From Fusobacterium mortiferum ATCC 9817 (GTDB taxonomy: Bacteria; Fusobacteriota; Fusobacteriia; Fusobacteriales; Fusobacteriaceae): a DNA stretch of 64,000 nt. The stretch is from contig NZ_GL987991.1 of the NCBI RefSeq assembly GCF_000158195.2, positions 54,455-118,454 of the forward strand. The letters are read 5' to 3'. The notes below the pieces were generated by a model, which did not search any database, had not been told where the DNA came from, and worked only from the letters and a program-made list of their open reading frames with translations. Numbering within the stretch: position 1 is the stretch's first letter; each line of letters starts with the position of its first letter. Made by a program: the position numbers and the translations under genes. Shown in pieces: positions 56,285-64,000 of this stretch.

Positions 56285-57157
56285 TTAACCTTGAATCCTC
56301 TTTCCATACTTAATTAAATTCTCTTTTGCCTCTTTTCTATCTTTTTTTCTATGCTGAGTAGGTGTTACTCCATATTTTTTCTTATAAGCTTTTGTAAAGA
56401 CTAGTGGGTCTTTATAGCCACAACTATTAGCAACATTTTCTATACTTTCATTTGTTATATCTAGTAATTCATTAGCTCTAGATAATCTAAAAACAGTTAG
56501 GTATTCTTGAATTGTTATCCCCATATTTTTCTTAAATAAAGTGGATAGATAACTTCTATTTAAGCCAACATATTCAATAATATTATTGACATTTATATCA
56601 TCCCAATAATTATTTTTAATATATGTTATAATTTTATCAACATATGGATTTAATTCATTTTTTTCATCTTTCTCTTCTATTGAATTTTCTTCTACAATAA
56701 GAGAGAAAAATTCGTAAAATAATCCTTGGAGTTTAAGTTCTTCAGCTAATGTTAAATTTTTTCGTTTCAACATCTCCTTTAACAGAGAAAAAAGCTCATC
56801 TAATTTATCAGTTCTAAAAATTGGTTTATGTTGAATAATTCCAAGTTCTCTTAAATATTTCTCTGCTCCCTCTCCATCAAAACCAATCCAAAAATATTTC
56901 CAAGGATTTTTAGCATCTGCTTGATAAAAAGTTACTATATTAGGCTCTATTATAAACCCCTGTCCCTTCTCTAAAAAATATTTTTTATTATCCACTACAA
57001 ATATTCCCTTGCCCTCTAAAACAATATGTAGTATATAAGTGGGTCTAGAAGCTGGTCCAAAGCTATGTAAAGATTCACATTCACTATAGCCACAAAATTT
57101 TAACTCTAATTTTTTTAGGCTCTCTCTTTTCAATTGTAACATACAAGCTTTTTCCAT
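56285..57157 (-). CDS. AraC-family regulator of the raffinose locus
   Basis: This protein of about 290 residues starts at the ATG at 57155-57157 behind GGAGG. An N-terminal cupin ('HIVLEGKGIFVVDNKKYFLEKGQGFII') binds the sugar signal. Two C-terminal helix-turn-helix motifs 'NVNNIIEYVGLNRSYLSTLFKKNMG' and 'SIENVANSCGYKDPLVFTKAYKK' bind DNA. This is the layout of MsmR/RafR-type activators. It is divergent from the sugar operon, and an inverted repeat ATGTTG/CAACAT lies in the shared intergenic region. Confidence 0.88.
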   Translation of the reverse strand: MEKACMLQLKRESLKKLELKFCGYSECESLHSFGPASRPTYILHIVLEGKGIFVVDNKKYFLEKGQGFIIEPNIVTFYQADAKNPWKYFWIGFDGEGAEKYLRELGIIQHKPIFRTDKLDELFSLLKEMLKRKNLTLAEELKLQGLFYEFFSLIVEENSIEEKDEKNELNPYVDKIITYIKNNYWDDINVNNIIEYVGLNRSYLSTLFKKNMGITIQEYLTVFRLSRANELLDITNESIENVANSCGYKDPLVFTKAYKKKYGVTPTQHRKKDRKEAKENLIKYGKRIQG

Positions 57158-57433
57158 TTTACCTCCAAATAAAGTTTTTATTATTAAAGATATCATATAA
57201 AATATTTAATTGCAAGTACTATGTTTTTTTCTCGTTTATTATTCTATAATAGAACATTTAATGTTTTTTATGTTGATTTTATTTTTTTAAAACAACATTT
57301 TAACTGTTTTATCAAACAAAATAATATTTTATTTTTTAATTCTCTATTTTATAATTGATTTATGAGATATACGTGCACAAATCTATCTTAGTTAACTAAA
57401 ATCGTTATTTTTTTATTTTTGGAGGTTTATTTT
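57158..57433. promoter_or_regulatory. Divergent control region of the raffinose operon
   Basis: The region is about 275 bases, extremely AT-rich. ATGTTGATTTT (57270-57280) and AAAACAACAT (57289-57298) form an inverted repeat, a candidate AraC-type site. Promoters for both directions must lie here, but I could not pick one -35/-10 pair over the many AT-rich alternatives. Confidence 0.4.
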
Positions 57434-58852
57434 ATGGCTTTATCATTTAGAGAAAAATATTCTTTCGGTATAGGAGCTTTTGGAAAAGATATAATTTTAG
57501 CATATGTTGGGGTATTTTTAATGATTTATTTTACAGATGTTCTATATCTTTCTCCAGCTTTTGTTGGTTCATTATTCTTCGTGGCTAGAATTTGGGATGC
57601 TATCAATGACCCAGTAATGGGAATGATAGTTGATAATACACATAACAAGTTTGGAAAATTCCGTACTTGGATTTCTATTGGAACAATTTTAAATGCCGTT
57701 ACATTTGTTGGAATGTTTTATACTTTTGGTTTAGAAGGAAAGATGCTTTATGTTTATATCAGTATAGTTTATATTTTATATGGTATGACTTATACAATGT
57801 TAGATATTCCTTATTGGGCTTGGTTACCAAATTTAACTGATGACCCTCATGAGCGTGAACAAATAGGAGTTATCCCTAGAATTTTTGCAAGTTCTTCATA
57901 TTTAATTATGGGAATTATTAGTTTCCATTTAATCTACTTTTTAAATAATATCTTTGGCTTTACAGATAATGCTAAATTTGGGTATACAGCTGGAGCAATT
58001 TTAATTGCTATAATCTATATTACTTTTATTGCTATAACAATTTTTAATGTTAAAGAAAATAGTTCAGCTTCATCTAATGAGAAAATTAATTTAAAACATA
58101 TGTGGACTATATTAACTCAAAATGAACATCTAAAATCATACATAGGTCTTATGTTAGCTTACCAATTATTTAATGGTGGATATGGAAGTTTCATGATTTA
58201 TTACTTAAAATACGTTGCTGGAAATCAAAATCTATTTTCTATATATAGTGCTTGTCAATTAGCCGAGATGATTGGACTTTTAATATTCCCATTTGTTGCT
58301 AAGAAATTTGGTCGTGATACAACTTATAAGATAGCTTGCTTAGTTCCTGTATTAGGATTATCAATTTTAGGTTTTTCAGCTTTATTTATGCCAGCAAGTG
58401 CTGTTTTATTAGCTGTTGCTATGGTTATGATGAAAATAGGAGCTGGATTAATCATTGGAACTATAACTGTTTTAGTTGCTGATGTAATTGACTACAATCA
58501 ATTAAAATTTGGAATGAGAAATGAAAGTATTATTTGTTCTGCTCAAACTTTCCTAGTAAAAACATCTGGAGCAGTATGTGGACTTATGACAGGATTGGCA
58601 CTTACTTTCTTAAAATACGACCCTACACTACCTCAACAATCAACTTTAACAATAACAGGGTTACGTTTACTAGTATTTATTCCATCTATGATTTTTATTT
58701 TAATAAGTTTATTCATCTATATTAAAGGTTATAAATTAAAGGGAAAAGTATTATATGAAGTAAGAGAGAAAGTAGCTCAACTAAATTGTAAATCTACTCA
58801 TGAAACTAAAACAGAAGATAAAAATATTATACTTGAATCTGTAAATAACTAA
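57434..58852 (+). CDS. GPH-family galactoside/raffinose cation symporter
   Basis: This 472-residue transporter starts at the ATG at 57434 behind GGAGG. It has 12 hydrophobic segments and the glycoside-pentoside-hexuronide signatures 'WDAINDPVMGMIVDNT' (about 45-60), 'YTMLDIPYWAWLPNLT' and 'VADVIDYNQLKFGMRNES'. Family members (MelB, RafB, LacS) import galactosides with Na+ or H+. It is followed at once by alpha-galactosidase, so raffinose or melibiose is the likely substrate. Confidence 0.92.
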   Translation: MALSFREKYSFGIGAFGKDIILAYVGVFLMIYFTDVLYLSPAFVGSLFFVARIWDAINDPVMGMIVDNTHNKFGKFRTWISIGTILNAVTFVGMFYTFGLEGKMLYVYISIVYILYGMTYTMLDIPYWAWLPNLTDDPHEREQIGVIPRIFASSSYLIMGIISFHLIYFLNNIFGFTDNAKFGYTAGAILIAIIYITFIAITIFNVKENSSASSNEKINLKHMWTILTQNEHLKSYIGLMLAYQLFNGGYGSFMIYYLKYVAGNQNLFSIYSACQLAEMIGLLIFPFVAKKFGRDTTYKIACLVPVLGLSILGFSALFMPASAVLLAVAMVMMKIGAGLIIGTITVLVADVIDYNQLKFGMRNESIICSAQTFLVKTSGAVCGLMTGLALTFLKYDPTLPQQSTLTITGLRLLVFIPSMIFILISLFIYIKGYKLKGKVLYEVREKVAQLNCKSTHETKTEDKNIILESVNN

Positions 58853-58878
58853 ATTTTATTTAAATAAAGGAGAATACA

Positions 58879-61122
58879 ATGAATATTATTTTTAATGAGC
58901 AAACTAAAGAGTTCCATATTTTTAATAATAATATTAGTTATGTTATTAAAGTTTTAAGAAATGGACAACTAGGACAACTATATTTTGGAAAAAAAATAAG
59001 ACATAGAGATGATTTTGGACATCTTATTGAAAGTAAAAATCGTCCTATGACTCAATATATGTATGAAAAAGATTACTCTTTTTCATTAGAGCATCTAAAA
59101 CAAGAGTATCCTTGCTATGGAACTACTGATTATAGATACCCAGCTTTTGAAATCAAACAAGAAAATGGAAGTACAATAACAGAGTTTGAATATGTATCTC
59201 ACAATATATTTAAAGGAAAAAAATCTTTAAAAGGATTACCAGCAACTTATGTAGAATCTGATGAAGAAGCTATGACATTAGAGGTACTTTTAAAAGATAA
59301 ATTAACTGAAGTTGAGCTTACTCTATCTTATACAATTTTTAAAGATTATGATGCTATCACTAGAAATGCTAGATTTGAAAACAAAGGAGAAAAAGCAGTA
59401 GACTTGACTAGAGCTCTTAGCTTAAACTTAGATTTACCAGATTATGACTATGAATGTATACACCTTTCAGGTGCTTGGTCAAGAGAGCGTTATATAAAAA
59501 CTCGTAAATTAGAAATGGGAATACAAGCTATAAGCAGTACTAAAGGAATATCAAGTAATAATCAAAATCCTTTTATAGCTTTAAAACGTCCTGAAACAAC
59601 TGAAACTTTAGGAGAAGCTATTGGTTTTTCTCTAGTATATAGTGGAAATTTTTTAGCACAAATTGAAGTAGATACTTATGATGTTTCTCGTGTTTCTATG
59701 GGAATAAATCCTTTTGGCTTTACTTGGCATTTAGACTCTAAAGAGGAGTTTCAAACTCCAGAAGCTGTAATTGTTTACTCGGATTCTGGTTTAAATACAA
59801 TGAGCCAAACTTTCCACAATCTTTTTGGAAAAAGACTTGCAAGAGGAGAGTGGAGAGATAAAGTTAGACCTATACTAGTTAATAACTGGGAAGGAACATA
59901 CTTTGACTTTGATGATGAAAAAATCTTAAATATTGCTAGAGCAGCAAAAGAAGATGGAATAGAGTTATTTGTACTAGACGATGGTTGGTTTGGAACTAGA
60001 AATGATGACCACCAAGGATTAGGAGATTGGTTCTCTAATAGAGAAAAACTTCAAGATGGGGTAGAGGGATTATCTCATAAAATAGAAGAGCTTGGAATGA
60101 AATTTGGATTATGGTTTGAACCTGAAATGGTAAATAAAAATAGTGATCTTTTCCGTAAATATCCAGATTGGATTTTACATGTTCCTGGACGTAATCAATC
60201 GCATGGAAGAAATCAATTTGTTTTAGACTATTCTAGAAAAGAAGTTGTAGATTATATCTATAATATGATGGCAGAAGTTATTAGAAACTCTAAAATATCA
60301 TATATTAAATGGGATATGAATCGTTGTTTAACTGAGTGTTACTCTGTAGCTCTTCCACCTGAAAGACAAGGAGAAGTTTTCCACAGATATGTTTTAGGAG
60401 TATATGATTTATATGATAGACTAACTAAAGAGTTCCCTCATATCTTATTTGAATCATGTTCAAGTGGTGGGGCAAGATTTGATGCTGCTATGCTTTATTA
60501 TGCTCCTCAATGTTGGACAAGTGATGACACTGATGCTATTGAAAGATTAAAAATTCAATATGGTACATCAATGGTTTACCCTGTTTCTTCTATGGGAGCA
60601 CATGTTTCTGTTACTCCTAACCACCAAGTACAACGTATGACTCCTATTGAAACTCGTGCTAATGTAGCTTTCTTTGGAGCTTTTGGATATGAGCTAGATA
60701 TGAGTAAACTAAGTGAAGAGGAACATAGAAAAGTTCGTGAACAAGTAGAGTTTTTCAAAGAATATAGAGAAATCTTCCAATTTGGTACTTTCTATCGTCT
60801 ACTTAGTCCATTTATAAGTAATATTGTTTCTTGGATGGTTGTTTCTAAAGATCAAAAAACTGCTTTAGTAGGATATTATAAAGTACTTAATGATGTAAAC
60901 TGTGCATATAGAAGAGTAAAACTACAAGGATTAAATCCAGAGTTTAACTATACAATAGCTAATTTTAATAATCCAAAAGAAGTAGCTACTCAAAATTGTT
61001 ATGGAGATGAACTAATGAATCTAGGACTTTTAACTACTGACCCATCTTCTGGACAAGTGCTTGATGGAACTAGAAAATCTAATGATTTTGATTCGACAAT
61101 CTTTATATTAAAAAGTAACTAA
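58879..61122 (+). CDS. rafA: Alpha-galactosidase (GH36)
   Basis: This 747-residue enzyme is of typical length for intracellular RafA/AgaA. It has an N-terminal beta-sandwich, then the TIM barrel with 'FVLDDGWFGTRNDD', the nucleophile Asp in 'YIKWDMNRCL' (about residue 478), 'LFESCSSGGARFD' and the acid/base Asp in 'CWTSDDTDAIERL' (about 545-550). There is no signal peptide, so it acts in the cytosol on imported raffinose or melibiose. Between symporter and porin, behind AAAGGAG. Confidence 0.95.
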   Translation: MNIIFNEQTKEFHIFNNNISYVIKVLRNGQLGQLYFGKKIRHRDDFGHLIESKNRPMTQYMYEKDYSFSLEHLKQEYPCYGTTDYRYPAFEIKQENGSTITEFEYVSHNIFKGKKSLKGLPATYVESDEEAMTLEVLLKDKLTEVELTLSYTIFKDYDAITRNARFENKGEKAVDLTRALSLNLDLPDYDYECIHLSGAWSRERYIKTRKLEMGIQAISSTKGISSNNQNPFIALKRPETTETLGEAIGFSLVYSGNFLAQIEVDTYDVSRVSMGINPFGFTWHLDSKEEFQTPEAVIVYSDSGLNTMSQTFHNLFGKRLARGEWRDKVRPILVNNWEGTYFDFDDEKILNIARAAKEDGIELFVLDDGWFGTRNDDHQGLGDWFSNREKLQDGVEGLSHKIEELGMKFGLWFEPEMVNKNSDLFRKYPDWILHVPGRNQSHGRNQFVLDYSRKEVVDYIYNMMAEVIRNSKISYIKWDMNRCLTECYSVALPPERQGEVFHRYVLGVYDLYDRLTKEFPHILFESCSSGGARFDAAMLYYAPQCWTSDDTDAIERLKIQYGTSMVYPVSSMGAHVSVTPNHQVQRMTPIETRANVAFFGAFGYELDMSKLSEEEHRKVREQVEFFKEYREIFQFGTFYRLLSPFISNIVSWMVVSKDQKTALVGYYKVLNDVNCAYRRVKLQGLNPEFNYTIANFNNPKEVATQNCYGDELMNLGLLTTDPSSGQVLDGTRKSNDFDSTIFILKSN

Positions 61123-61142
61123 TAATATTTGGGAGGATATCA

Positions 61143-62027
61143 ATGAAAAAATTATTATTATGTGGAATTTTGGGAATCTTAAGCCAACAGTTAATAGCTG
61201 AACCTATATTAAAAGTTATTAACATTAATCAAGAACTAGAAATGGAGAATGAAAATGGAAAACAAGATTTTGATGATGTATGGTTATGGAATAAGGTTAA
61301 TCTAACTTATGGAGATTGGATATTTGGACTTACTGCTGGAAAAGATTGGGCAATAGATTTAGGAGATGATGGAGCCCATAGTAAGACGGGTAGAGTACAA
61401 TTAAATGCTTCTAAAAAAATAAATAAAGATTTAATTTTAGGAGTGGCTTGGAGAATGGAAGATACCCTTGATAAATACTATGGAAACTGGACTTATGATG
61501 ATGGAGTATTTTGGTCTTATGGAGAATACTGGTATGAAGCTCAAAACTCCACAAATACTTCTAATCCAGATTCTATAAATATAGAAACTATCCCTTTAGG
61601 ATTTAAATATGGTGCTTTTAAAATAGCTTATTATTTAGGGTATTATAACATGTTAGGAACAATTCCTACTAATGGAAAAGAGAGTGAACTTGAACATCAA
61701 ATAAGATTATTTGCTGATCTTTACAAGGATGAAAAATGGTCTATCTCAACTGAAGCTAGATTTACTTTCCATCACTCTTTCAATTATAATGAAGATTCTA
61801 CTCCATATAGAAAATATAAAGATTTTGGTAGAACTAGACTATATCTATATACTTCTTATAAAGCTAGCGAAAATTTAACGCTTTATGGAAGATATGGATA
61901 TGAATGGAGAAATTGGTCATATGAAAATGGAGATAAAAGAGAAAATTATGGAGATTTCTCAACTTCAAAAGGACATGCAGCAGAAAACTATCAAAACTTT
62001 GCTATTGGTTGGATATATACTTTCTAG
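61143..62027 (+). CDS. Outer-membrane porin of the raffinose operon
   Basis: This 294-residue protein has a signal peptide (MKKLLLCGILGILSQQLIA) followed by a small barrel rich in Trp and Tyr ('LTYGDWIFGLTAGKDWAIDLG', 'LTLYGRYGYEWRNWSYENG') ending 'FAIGWIYTF' with terminal Phe. The layout resembles KdgM-type oligosaccharide porins. Its place inside the operon suggests that it lets raffinose-family sugars cross the outer membrane before uptake by the GPH symporter. Family match is by pattern only. Confidence 0.7.
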   Translation: MKKLLLCGILGILSQQLIAEPILKVININQELEMENENGKQDFDDVWLWNKVNLTYGDWIFGLTAGKDWAIDLGDDGAHSKTGRVQLNASKKINKDLILGVAWRMEDTLDKYYGNWTYDDGVFWSYGEYWYEAQNSTNTSNPDSINIETIPLGFKYGAFKIAYYLGYYNMLGTIPTNGKESELEHQIRLFADLYKDEKWSISTEARFTFHHSFNYNEDSTPYRKYKDFGRTRLYLYTSYKASENLTLYGRYGYEWRNWSYENGDKRENYGDFSTSKGHAAENYQNFAIGWIYTF

Positions 62028-62063
62028 ATTATAACTAAACACTCAATTCTCTTAATTTATAAA

Positions 62064-62101
62064 GAGGTTTGTAGATTAATATTAATTTACAAACCTTTTT
62101 T
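62064..62101 (+). terminator. Terminator-like hairpin after the porin gene
   Basis: AGGTTTGTA and TACAAACCT (62065-62096) form a stem with an AT-rich loop, followed by six T. The GH32 gene beyond it may therefore be partly uncoupled or have reduced expression. Confidence 0.75.
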
Positions 62102-62134
62102 ATCATAAAATAATAAAAAAAGGAGTTTTATACT

Positions 62135-63511
62135 ATGAATAAAAGACCACTATTTCATTTTACACCTATAAAAAATTGGATGAATGACCCTAATGGGCTT
62201 TGTTATTACAAGGGAAAATATCATCTATTCTATCAACATAATCCTGAAAATCTATATTGGGGAAATATGACTTGGGGACATGCTACAAGTGATGACCTAT
62301 TTAATTGGGAGCATCTCCCTTATGCTATATCTCCAGATATTCCTGAAGATATAGATGGTTGTTTTTCTGGAAGTGGATTTGTAAAAGATGATGAATTATA
62401 TCTTGCTTATACTGGGGTAATAATGACTACAAAAAAAATAAATGAGTATGGAAATACTGTAACAGTAGGGGAGAATGATTTAATATCTACACAACTTTTT
62501 GCTAAATCAAAAGATGGATTTACTTTTGAAAAATTATCTGAACCTAAGATAGTTGCTCCAGAGAGATATTGTACAGCTCATTTTAGAGACCCTAAAATAT
62601 GGGGAAAAAATGGAAAATACTATATGGTATTAGGGGGAAAAAAGGACAATAAAGGGAGAGTTCTATTCTATCAAAGTGAAGATTTTAAAAACTGGAAATT
62701 TGTTAATGAGATTTATGAAGAAAATATGGGATTTATGTGGGAATGTCCAGATTTTTTTGAATTAGATGGAAAATCTATATTAGTATTTAGTCCACAAGGA
62801 ATAGGAAAAGAGGGACAGGAACATCTTGCAGGTTACTATATGGGAGATTTTGACTATGAAACAGGAAAACTTACCCATAAAGAGTTTCAAGTATTAGATA
62901 ATGGTTTTGAATTATATGCTCCTCAAACTTTTAAAGATAAGAAAGGAAGAAGAATAATGATAGCTTGGCTTGTAAATCATCATCCTTTCCCAGAGGAAAA
63001 TTGGACAGGAATGATGACTCTTCCACGTGAATTAAAAATAATAGATGATAAATTATATATGTATCCTGTGGAAGAATTTAATAAGTATAGAAGAAATTTA
63101 GAAATATATAAAAAGGTGGATACTGAATTTCAAATTGAAATGGCAGATAAAGTTTATGATATAGAGTTTAAATTGAATTGTGATAAAGATTTTGAAATTG
63201 TAATTGGAGATAAAGAGAAAAAAGGATTAAAGCTAACTTATAGTTCTCAAGATAAGAGGATAATCTTTGATAGAAACGGAGCAGTTAATAATTTTGAATC
63301 TCTTGAAATATTTGGAACAAAGAGGGTAGTCAATTATACTTTAAGTGATGATACAGATTTTAGAATAATCAGAGATAAAAATGTTGTAGAGATATACATC
63401 AACAATGGAGAAAAAGTTTTTACAAGCTTAGTTAATTTTACTGAGGAACAAAACTTTCTTACAATAGTTGGAGAATCTAATGTAATTAAAGTTTATTCTT
63501 TAAAAAATTAA
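62135..63511 (+). CDS. scrB: GH32 sucrose-6-phosphate hydrolase / invertase
   Basis: This 458-residue enzyme has the nucleophile motif 'NWMNDPNG' with Asp18, 'HFRDPKIWG' with the transition-state Asp, and the acid/base Glu in 'FMWECPDFFEL'. The C-terminal beta-sandwich ('KVYDIEFKLNCDKDFEIVIG' and on) is complete. There is no signal peptide, so it is cytosolic. After the alpha-galactosidase removes galactose, it would split the sucrose left from raffinose into glucose and fructose. Starts behind AAAGGAG. Confidence 0.93.
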   Translation: MNKRPLFHFTPIKNWMNDPNGLCYYKGKYHLFYQHNPENLYWGNMTWGHATSDDLFNWEHLPYAISPDIPEDIDGCFSGSGFVKDDELYLAYTGVIMTTKKINEYGNTVTVGENDLISTQLFAKSKDGFTFEKLSEPKIVAPERYCTAHFRDPKIWGKNGKYYMVLGGKKDNKGRVLFYQSEDFKNWKFVNEIYEENMGFMWECPDFFELDGKSILVFSPQGIGKEGQEHLAGYYMGDFDYETGKLTHKEFQVLDNGFELYAPQTFKDKKGRRIMIAWLVNHHPFPEENWTGMMTLPRELKIIDDKLYMYPVEEFNKYRRNLEIYKKVDTEFQIEMADKVYDIEFKLNCDKDFEIVIGDKEKKGLKLTYSSQDKRIIFDRNGAVNNFESLEIFGTKRVVNYTLSDDTDFRIIRDKNVVEIYINNGEKVFTSLVNFTEEQNFLTIVGESNVIKVYSLKN

Positions 63512-63577
63512 AGTTTTATTTTAAAAGAAAAAATGTTAAAATATAGGGAGCAAATCATATATATAGAAGGAAGAAAA

Positions 63578-64000
63578 ATGAAAAGAAAAAAAATAGCTCT
63601 TTTAACATTTGAAAATTTTACCCAAGAAATACAAAATATACTTATAGATAGTGAAGTGGAGTATTTAGTTTTTCTCTATTTTACTAGTAATATGAAAAAT
63701 AATATCTCTCTTTTAGATAAGGCTAAAAAATATTTTTTTAATGGGTTACAAGATGAGTATATGAAAAATGTCCTTGTAATTTCTAGTAAGGAATATATAG
63801 CTAATGATATACAAGTTAAGGGAATAATAACACCTAAAGATATAGAAAAGTTTGATTATTTCAAATTTATCAATCTCTATGAACATAGTAATATTAACAG
63901 TATAGATGAGTTTTTAAAAGAGAATACTCAAAAATTTAATTATAAATTAGATTTATATGATAAGAAAGCTTCGTGGATATATTTTCAAAATAAAACTGGT
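63578..64000 (+). CDS. Hypothetical protein, partial
   Basis: A frame opens at 63578 behind GAAGGAA and remains open to the window edge (141 codons). It starts MKRKKIALLTFENFTQEIQN and continues with a predicted alpha/beta pattern ('VEYLVFLYF', 'NVLVISSKEYIAN', 'IQVKGIITPKDIEKF'). The style (short strands ending in acidic or polar turns) could be a sensory or regulatory domain, but no family is recognised. Start is supported only by the ribosome-like site. Confidence 0.55.
   Translation, partial: MKRKKIALLTFENFTQEIQNILIDSEVEYLVFLYFTSNMKNNISLLDKAKKYFFNGLQDEYMKNVLVISSKEYIANDIQVKGIITPKDIEKFDYFKFINLYEHSNINSIDEFLKENTQKFNYKLDLYDKKASWIYFQNKTG

Noticed and set aside
1-64000. tRNA genes, rRNA or diversity-generating retroelement
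   Set aside because: No cloverleaf-like GC-richer segment with TTCRANY, no rRNA sequence and no reverse transcriptase motif (YxDD) with template/variable repeats were seen by eye. A tRNAscan run would settle the first point.

Overview
The DNA is very AT-rich, uses strong AGGAGG ribosome binding sites and mixes low-GC, Gram-positive-like genes with outer-membrane beta-barrel proteins that end in phenylalanine. That combination points to Fusobacterium. The raffinose/sucrose genes would fit a saccharolytic species such as F. mortiferum, but that is inference. No rRNA, tRNA or CRISPR array was seen.

Positions 1 to about 38.5 kb are most of a prophage whose left end lies outside the window. From 1 to 22.6 kb the genes run on the minus strand. 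In transcription order they are: GIY-YIG protein, replication initiator with an internal iteron array, MazG-like protein, small proteins, adenine methylase, VRR-NUC nuclease, sigma-like regulator, tiny membrane peptides with an antisense RNA, AbrB-like regulator, ParB-like protein, second adenine methylase, terminases, a portal-MuF fusion, gpG-like protein, protease, decoration protein, capsid, two tube-like paralogues, tape measure and tail-tip genes. From 23 to 29.8 kb is the immunity and cargo region: a Cro/XRE-like gene, a C5-cytosine methylase, and an operon of CI-type repressor, double-GHKL kinase and response regulator. Five copies of one operator (TTATAC-N5/6-GTATAA) tie the two ends of this region together. 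From 29.8 to 38.4 kb are plus-strand early genes: a cluster of tiny ORFs, SAP-YqaJ exonuclease, RecT, a RelB/YafQ pair with a broken toxin, Rha, small unknowns and a large serine integrase. A near-perfect palindrome just past the integrase sits inside a short minus-strand ORF that has its own promoter and RBS. It is the best attachment-site candidate.

Positions 38.8 to 41.45 kb are a degraded defence island: a Fic protein, frameshifted remnants of BREX brxB (DUF1788) and pglX, and a broken copy of a small-membrane-peptide RNA element. Three copies of this element (22.70, 31.93 and 41.07 kb) share a promoter, a 5' stem-loop, a covarying internal hairpin, a stem that abuts or covers the Shine-Dalgarno, a 34-35 aa peptide with an N-x-D-G-G motif, and a terminator. 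I regard them as an apparently undescribed type I toxin-antitoxin-like family and the most interesting item here.

Positions 41.5 to 64 kb are host chromosome: envelope proteins, BI-1/YccA, an Fe-alcohol dehydrogenase, an FAD oxidoreductase, HU beside a frameshifted small tyrosine recombinase, an amidohydrolase, EutH, a HAD phosphatase, a homoserine-kinase-like phosphotransferase, the DUF969-DUF979-Pcp operon, and a raffinose/sucrose locus (AraC regulator, GPH symporter, GH36 alpha-galactosidase, outer-membrane porin, GH32 hydrolase). Two orphan small RNAs (42.6 and 51.7 kb) and a roughly 380 bp nested inverted-repeat element (51.8-52.2 kb) lie between genes.
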